NCBI GenBank assembly: GCA_003246505.1
Contig: QKAI01000086.1
Span: 1-10,168, forward strand
Direction of reading: 5' to 3'
DNA length: 10,168 bases
Origin: Spirochaetaceae bacterium
Lineage (GTDB): Bacteria > Spirochaetota > Spirochaetia > DSM-2461
This document shows, in pieces, positions 5,381 to 10,168 of the stretch; within the stretch, counting starts at the first letter, position 1; each line of letters starts with the position of its first letter. The position numbers were made by a program, and so were the translations under genes. The notes below the pieces were generated by a model. It did no database searches. It was not told the DNA's origin and saw nothing but the letters and a program-made list of their open reading frames with translations.

Positions 5381-7171
5381 GTGGGCAGAGGTTTTTTTAA
5401 GAATTTCAACAATTGGAACCTGAATAAGAAAATTTTCGTACTGGTGACAAGTCTGATCAGCGGGATTTCGATCATCATACTGGCCATTTTCAGCACGTTC
5501 TATATCTCATCCTACATCAACCAGACGAATCAGATAACGGAGAATCAGCTCTCCCGCATCGCGGCCAACTACAAGTACAACCTGGATAACTACAAGGAGC
5601 TGGCCGAAGCCCTGCTGCTGGATAAATTCATTCAGAGTTACGTCCAGATACGCGACCCGGAGAATGACATCTCCTATGAGGATTACTATGAGCTCGTGGA
5701 AAACACGAAAAGCACCCTGCGCAATACCCTTTACATGTATACCAATCTGGATTTTATTGCCATTGTCAAAAACAGCTCCAGGGATATTCTGTACAAGGCC
5801 CCCAGCACGATCATCCAGCCGAGATTCAATCAGGTTTTTCCCACCGACCTCAAGGAGAGTTCCCTGGCCTGCGAGAAGGGAACCCTCCGCATCACCCTGA
5901 ATGACTCCTACCAGAGGGATGCCTACAAGATTAATATCTACATGCCCATCTATTCGGTCACGAAAATCAATGTGGAGTACGGAATGCTCTGCATGCTCTT
6001 CGATCCCAGCGTGTTCATAGACAAGTCAAAGGGGCGCTCCCATAATCCCGATTCGGAAATTCTGCTCGTCGATGACAGGGGCAACATATTTTACAGCGAG
6101 AATTTAGACAGAATCGGGTCATCCTTTGACCCCTCGGAGAAAATCTTCGGGGACAGGGGGTTTTTCAATACCAACAAAACCCTGTACAGCTTTCAGAGGA
6201 TAGAGGGGTGGAACTATTACGTGGTCAGTTCCAACCCCCTGTTCCAGATGTACCGGACCATCCTCATCATCATCTGCACCATCCTGTTCGCCCTGGTTCT
6301 GCTTACCCTTATAGGGATGGTTATCTCCAAAAAGGTGCTGAACAGAACCTACAAACCCATCGAAACCATGCTGGAGGGCTTTAACGCCGTGGCGGAGGGG
6401 AACCTGAACATGCGGATCAGCTCTGAAAACCTGGGCGTGGATTTCGCCAAGCTGGCCACCGGGTTCAACTCCATGGTGGAAAAAATCAATACCCTCATGA
6501 CTCAGGTCATCCAGGAACAGCAGCAGCTCAACCAGATTCAGTTCAATGAGCTCCAGTCCAAGATACAGCCCCACTTTCTTTACAACACCCTGGAGTGCAT
6601 CCACTGGCAGGCGATAGTGGACGGGAACAACAAGGCTTCCGTTCTGGTGCAGGCCCTGTCGAACTATTACAGGAACTGCCTCAGCAAGGGGGAGGATATC
6701 ATCTCCCTGGAAAACGAACTGGAGCAGATAGACAGTTACCTGACCATTCAGAACATGCGCTACGACGGCATCATAAATCTCAAAACCGATATTCCCTACT
6801 GGATACAGCAGATCCTCATCCCCAAAATGACTCTCCAGCCCATCATCGAGAACGCCCTTTATCACGGGATAAGGGTCAAGGAGGGAGAAACGGGCCGGGT
6901 GACCATGAAGGGAATGAACGCGGGCGCCTTCATTTATCTGGAAATATCCGACGACGGCATCGGCATGGAAGAGGAGAAGATCCGGGAATTGAACGAGCAT
7001 ATAAATGATTTCAGCGAGAATTTCGGATATGGGATAAGGAACGTGAACAGGCGCATAAAGATTCTCTTCGGAGACATGTACGGGCTGGAATACTTCAGGA
7101 ACGACGACAGGGGCTTAACCGTTCGCATCAAACTGCCCAATACGACGAATCGGGGATATGAGAATGTATAA
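5381..7171 (+). CDS. YesM-type sensor histidine kinase
   Basis: This membrane sensor kinase is predicted to phosphorylate the regulator encoded next. From GTG 5381 it has 596 residues: membrane segment 1 at about 18-43 and an extracytoplasmic dCache-like sensor region at about 44-290. Membrane segment 2 follows at about 294-315, then a HAMP linker (YKPIETMLEGFNAVAEGNLNM). The His_kinase dimerisation region has QPHFLYNTLE with the phosphoacceptor at H398. The ATPase domain has an N-box LQPIIENALYHG (N491) and DDGIGM at 524-529. The start is uncertain: the frame is open back to TTG 5318 (617 residues), but no ribosome site precedes that codon, whereas AGGTG lies five bases before GTG 5381. The signal is probably the liganded binding protein or the sugar, by family analogy. 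Confidence 0.93.
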   Translation: MGRGFFKNFNNWNLNKKIFVLVTSLISGISIIILAIFSTFYISSYINQTNQITENQLSRIAANYKYNLDNYKELAEALLLDKFIQSYVQIRDPENDISYEDYYELVENTKSTLRNTLYMYTNLDFIAIVKNSSRDILYKAPSTIIQPRFNQVFPTDLKESSLACEKGTLRITLNDSYQRDAYKINIYMPIYSVTKINVEYGMLCMLFDPSVFIDKSKGRSHNPDSEILLVDDRGNIFYSENLDRIGSSFDPSEKIFGDRGFFNTNKTLYSFQRIEGWNYYVVSSNPLFQMYRTILIIICTILFALVLLTLIGMVISKKVLNRTYKPIETMLEGFNAVAEGNLNMRISSENLGVDFAKLATGFNSMVEKINTLMTQVIQEQQQLNQIQFNELQSKIQPHFLYNTLECIHWQAIVDGNNKASVLVQALSNYYRNCLSKGEDIISLENELEQIDSYLTIQNMRYDGIINLKTDIPYWIQQILIPKMTLQPIIENALYHGIRVKEGETGRVTMKGMNAGAFIYLEISDDGIGMEEEKIRELNEHINDFSENFGYGIRNVNRRIKILFGDMYGLEYFRNDDRGLTVRIKLPNTTNRGYENV

Positions 7172-8723
7172 CGTATTGATCGTGGACGATGAGAAAATGA
7201 TCCGGGACGGCATTAAGGCCGCCATGCCCTGGAGCGATATCAATATATCCGAGGTATTCACGGCGGTTTCCGCGGAAAGGGCGATGGATGTCATAAGGAG
7301 CGAGGACATCCATATCCTCCTGACCGATATCAACATGCCCGGTCTTTCCGGGCTGGAGCTGATAGACGAGGTCAAGAAAACCAAGTCCGACATAGACATC
7401 ATCGTCTTTACCGGCTACGACAACTTCGAGTACGCCCAGCAGGCCCTGCGCATGAAGGTGGAGGACTTCTTCCTCAAGCCGGTGAACGAGAACACCCTGG
7501 CCCAGTCGATTTTCAAGCTGACCAAAATTCGGCAGTCCCGCATCGACGAGCAGAAGCACCAGAGGCTCCTGAGGAGAAAGATCGGCGTGGAGGAGCAGCT
7601 CAAGCTGGAGATAACCATGGGAAAGCTCATCCACGGCTTCGCCTCGGAGAATGAGTACAGGGCGTTTATGGAGGAGTACAAATATCCCGCGGACACCTCC
7701 ATGCAGGTCGTCGTGCTCATACCCGTACTCTATGCGGACATAAGCGACGACGACAAGTTCTTCCGACTGCTTTCTATCAAGAATATCTGCCTGGGCATGT
7801 TTGATTCAAAGGGAACGGGCATAAGCTTTATCGATAAAAACGACCGGATCGTCCTGGTTCTGTTTCAGGACAAGGAGTCCGAAGAGATTGTCGAGAAAGT
7901 GGAGAAACTGAACAGCATCCTGGTGGATGAGTATAAATTCCACCCCAGGATCGTCATGGGGAGCCTGGTCTGCGGCTTCAGGAATCTCCATACCTCCTAC
8001 AACGATGCCATGTTTCTCATGGACAGCAAAAAAACCGGGGAAGCGCGGATACTTCAGGAGAGAAATTCGGTTCGCCGCCTTGATATCTTCAATAGGATCC
8101 TTGCGGATCAGAAGAATATCATGGTGACCAACACGGCGAATTTCCAGATTCTCATCGAAGCCTTTGAGGCCTTCCGAGAGGCCTGCGAATCCTTCAACCT
8201 GGCAAACGGATTCGTGAAGAAGTGCTGTTTCGAAATCGCGTCCTCCATCTATTTCGGATACGCGGTGGATTCGGGGAACAAAACGGATAAGCTGCTCGAA
8301 TCGCTGCTGCTTTCCATCGCCGATTCTTCCAGGGAGGAGGCCTTCGCCTTTACCAGAACCTTTATCAACGATCTCATAAACAGCAAGGAGGAGAGCAGCC
8401 ATGAACTTATCGAGGTGGCCAAGCAGTTCATCTGCAGCAATCTGGATAGGGACCTCTCCGTATCCATTGTCGCGGAGGAGATGTTTCTCTCGGAGAGCTA
8501 TTTTTCGAGGCTGTTCAAGAAGGTCTGCGGCAAGGGCTGCAACAAATACATAACGGAAAAGAGAATTGAAAAGGCGAAGGCCCTTCTGGAAACCACGAAT
8601 CTGCAGAGCGGCATGATCGCCGCCCTCGTAGGCTACAGGGACTGCAACTATTTTTCCCTGGCATTCAAGAAGTATACCGGCCAGTCTCCCACCTCATTCC
8701 GAAGCGGGAAAAGGCAATTCTGA
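7164..8723 (+). CDS. YesN-type response regulator with AraC DNA-binding domain
   Basis: The 519-residue cytoplasmic transcription factor has an N-terminal receiver domain with acidic pocket D8/D9, phosphoacceptor D55 (LLTDINMPG), switch T83 and K105 (FFLKPVNE). A long middle region of about 300 residues has no motif I recognise. The C-terminal AraC domain (about 415-514) has two helix-turn-helix units: LSVSIVAEEMFLSESYFSRLFKK and the later IAALVGYRDCNYFSLAFKKYTGQSPTSFR. The gene overlaps the kinase stop. ATG 7158, two codons earlier, is also open, but GGGGA lies seven bases before ATG 7164 and only one before 7158. It probably activates the transporter operon, and perhaps the downstream xylosidase gene. 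Confidence 0.93.
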   Translation: MYNVLIVDDEKMIRDGIKAAMPWSDINISEVFTAVSAERAMDVIRSEDIHILLTDINMPGLSGLELIDEVKKTKSDIDIIVFTGYDNFEYAQQALRMKVEDFFLKPVNENTLAQSIFKLTKIRQSRIDEQKHQRLLRRKIGVEEQLKLEITMGKLIHGFASENEYRAFMEEYKYPADTSMQVVVLIPVLYADISDDDKFFRLLSIKNICLGMFDSKGTGISFIDKNDRIVLVLFQDKESEEIVEKVEKLNSILVDEYKFHPRIVMGSLVCGFRNLHTSYNDAMFLMDSKKTGEARILQERNSVRRLDIFNRILADQKNIMVTNTANFQILIEAFEAFREACESFNLANGFVKKCCFEIASSIYFGYAVDSGNKTDKLLESLLLSIADSSREEAFAFTRTFINDLINSKEESSHELIEVAKQFICSNLDRDLSVSIVAEEMFLSESYFSRLFKKVCGKGCNKYITEKRIEKAKALLETTNLQSGMIAALVGYRDCNYFSLAFKKYTGQSPTSFRSGKRQF

Positions 8724-8800
8724 CAGGAGCAGGCCCGGCGATACGGAGCCCTCAGGGGGGGAGTAAGGAGGATTTATATCGGAAAGGAGTGAGAGGGCGC

Positions 8801-8890
8801 ATGTTATTTGTATTTCGGTTCATTATGATTCCGGCGGACAGCGGTCCCGGGGATAATGAAGCAACAGAGGATAAGTATGTCACAAAATGA
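8801..8890 (+). CDS. Possible 29-codon small ORF in the regulator-xylosidase gap
   Basis: ATG 8801 opens a 29-residue frame (MLFVFRFIMIPADSG and on to YVTK) with AAAGGAG 11 bases upstream. Its hydrophobic start and acidic C-terminal half match nothing I recognise. It may be chance; it lies in the 209-base gap that otherwise separates two good genes. Confidence 0.2.
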   Translation: MLFVFRFIMIPADSGPGDNEATEDKYVTK

Positions 8891-8920
8891 ATGAAGCCAT
8901 GAGATGTCTCATAGCCATTC
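8888..8920 (+). repeat. Interrupted palindrome just before the xylosidase ribosome site
   Basis: ATGAGA-TG-TCTCAT (8899-8912) is a 14-base near-perfect palindrome. Outer arms GAATG and CATTC extend it after an internal loop. It ends directly at the GAGGAGG ribosome site (8921-8927). It could be an operator or an mRNA hairpin that affects translation of the xylosidase; neither role is shown. Confidence 0.35.
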
Positions 8921-8932
8921 GAGGAGGTTCCC

Positions 8933-10168
8933 ATGAAATATTACGTAAATGCAAACGCGGCGAAAGACGGCAACGGTTCCCAGGAAAGTCCCTTCAAGCG
9001 CATCAACGAAGCGGCGAAGCTGGCCCTTCCCGGGGATGAGGTACTGGTCGCCCCAGGCATATACCGGGAGTATGTCGATCCGGTCCATGGGGGTACGGAA
9101 GAGGCCCGCATCACCTACAGGAGCATCACGTCCCTCGGAGCGGTGATCACCGGGGCGGAGCAGGTGAAGACCTGGCAGCCCTTCAAGGGCAATGTCTGGG
9201 TGTGCCGGATAAGCAATAGTGTTTTCGGCGACTATAACCCCTACGACACTCTGGTTTACGGGGACTGGTATTTCGCCGCGCCCAACAAGCATACGGGCTG
9301 CGTCTATCTGAACGACAGGGCCCTGTATGAGACGGTCACCCTGGAGGAGTGTATCAAGGGCGAAGTCTACGAATGCAGCTGGGTGCCGGAGGAGTCGGTT
9401 TACAAGTGGTATACCGAGCAGGACGGGGACAGGGACGAAACCGTTCTCTACGGCAATTTCCAGGGGAAGGATCCGAACAGGGAGAACGTGGAGATCAATG
9501 TCCGGCGCAGGTGCTTCCTGCCCTCCGTGACCGGTATCGGCTATCATACTGTCAGCGGATTCAACATCAGCAAGGCCGCCACGAACTGGGCGCCCCCCGC
9601 CGCCTATCAGGACGGCATGATCGGGCCCCACTGGAGCAAGGGCTGGATCATCGAGGACTGCGAAATCTCGAACAGCCGCTGCGCCGGGATCTCCCTGGGC
9701 AAGTACCTCGATCCGGACAACGACCACTACTTCACCACCAAACAGGTGAAGAGCCCCACCCAGATGGAAAGGGACGCGGTCTGCCGGGGGCAGTACCACG
9801 GCTGGATGAAGGAGACCGTGGGCAGCCACATCGTCCGCCGCTGCGACATCCACCACTGCGAGCAGGGGGGCATCATCGGCCGAATGGGCGCCGTGTTCAG
9901 CGTGATCGAGGACAACCACATCCACCACATCAACAACATGATGGAGCTGGGGGGAGCGGAGATCGCGGGCATCAAGCTCCACGCCGCCATCGACGTGCTC
10001 TTTCAGCGCAACCACATTCACCACTGCACCATGGGAATCTGGTGCGACTGGGAGGCCCAGGGCACCCGCATCACCCAGAATCTGCTCCACGACAATCAGC
10101 GGCCCCCCTTTGCCAAGAACCTTCCGGGAAGCATGATGTCCATGGACCTGTTCGTGGAAGTCAGCCAC
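8933..10168 (+). CDS. GH120 beta-xylosidase, N-terminal 412 codons (continues past the right edge)
   Basis: This enzyme removes xylose from the non-reducing end of xylobiose and short xylo-oligosaccharides. The frame is open from ATG 8933 (GAGGAGG six bases upstream) to the last base. The protein is a right-handed parallel beta-helix with NHIHH-type coils. It aligns, from memory, with XylC of Thermoanaerobacterium saccharolyticum: DGNGSQESPF, GIYREYVDP, VEINVRR, IGPHWSKGWIIED, AGIKLHAAIDV, DWEAQGTR and FVEVSH. D372 and E409 match the XylC nucleophile (D382) and acid/base (E405). They lie 37 residues apart rather than 23 because of an extra segment of about 14 residues. No signal peptide is present, so it should act in the cytoplasm on imported sugars. 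Other beta-helix families (polysaccharide lyases, GH141) fit these motifs less well. Confidence 0.88.
   Translation, partial: MKYYVNANAAKDGNGSQESPFKRINEAAKLALPGDEVLVAPGIYREYVDPVHGGTEEARITYRSITSLGAVITGAEQVKTWQPFKGNVWVCRISNSVFGDYNPYDTLVYGDWYFAAPNKHTGCVYLNDRALYETVTLEECIKGEVYECSWVPEESVYKWYTEQDGDRDETVLYGNFQGKDPNRENVEINVRRRCFLPSVTGIGYHTVSGFNISKAATNWAPPAAYQDGMIGPHWSKGWIIEDCEISNSRCAGISLGKYLDPDNDHYFTTKQVKSPTQMERDAVCRGQYHGWMKETVGSHIVRRCDIHHCEQGGIIGRMGAVFSVIEDNHIHHINNMMELGGAEIAGIKLHAAIDVLFQRNHIHHCTMGIWCDWEAQGTRITQNLLHDNQRPPFAKNLPGSMMSMDLFVEVSH

Noticed and set aside
8909..10168. 419-codon open minus-strand frame opposite the xylosidase
   Set aside because: The plus strand encodes clear GH120 motifs including both catalytic residues; the minus frame is a compositional shadow.
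1..10168. CRISPR array, transposon, tRNA/rRNA genes or a wholly novel multi-gene system
   Set aside because: No regularly spaced repeats, transposase motifs, terminal repeats or RNA-gene signatures were seen; all large genes belong to recognisable families.

Overview
The window carries two unrelated, divergent units separated by an AT-rich control region at about 1633-2071. On the minus strand is the start of a leucine biosynthesis operon: complete leuA (2-isopropylmalate synthase), whose stop codon overlaps the start of leuC (dehydratase large subunit), which runs off the left edge. On the plus strand is a complete-looking xylo-oligosaccharide uptake and control locus: a lipoprotein sugar-binding protein, two ABC permeases, a YesM-type sensor kinase, a YesN-type AraC response regulator, and the first 412 codons of a GH120 beta-xylosidase that continues past the right edge.

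Organism: no rRNA or other phylogenetic marker is present. The mix suggests a spirochaete such as a gut Treponema or relative, with low confidence. The reasons are a moderately GC-rich genome with GC-rich third positions, an E. coli-like LeuA, a relaxed lipobox (TTGC) on the binding protein, and the YesM/YesN plus carbohydrate ABC architecture that is common in Spirochaetes and Firmicutes. A GC-rich Clostridium relative is the alternative.

The most interesting element is the leader of leuA. Read on the minus strand, it holds a 28-codon leader peptide (1817-1731) with a cluster of CTA leucine and ATT isoleucine codons. It also holds a rho-independent terminator (1709-1677) and a 10-bp antiterminator pairing whose 5' arm lies inside the leader peptide ORF, just downstream of the Leu codons. 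The spacing fits classical ribosome-mediated attenuation. A ribosome stalled at the CTA pair leaves the antiterminator arm free, whereas one that reaches the stop codon covers it and lets the terminator form. A second strong hairpin (1909-1889) followed by U-rich RNA lies further upstream in the same leader.

How the plus-strand genes work together: the binding protein captures a sugar, inferred from the GH120 gene to be xylobiose or short xylo-oligosaccharides. The two permeases import it with an ATPase that is not encoded here, and the beta-xylosidase, which has no signal peptide, releases xylose inside the cell. The kinase and regulator overlap by a few bases and probably control the locus. 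The promoter before the binding-protein gene has a perfect -10 but no recognisable -35, which fits activator dependence. No CRISPR array, tRNA, rRNA, insertion sequence or wholly novel system was seen.
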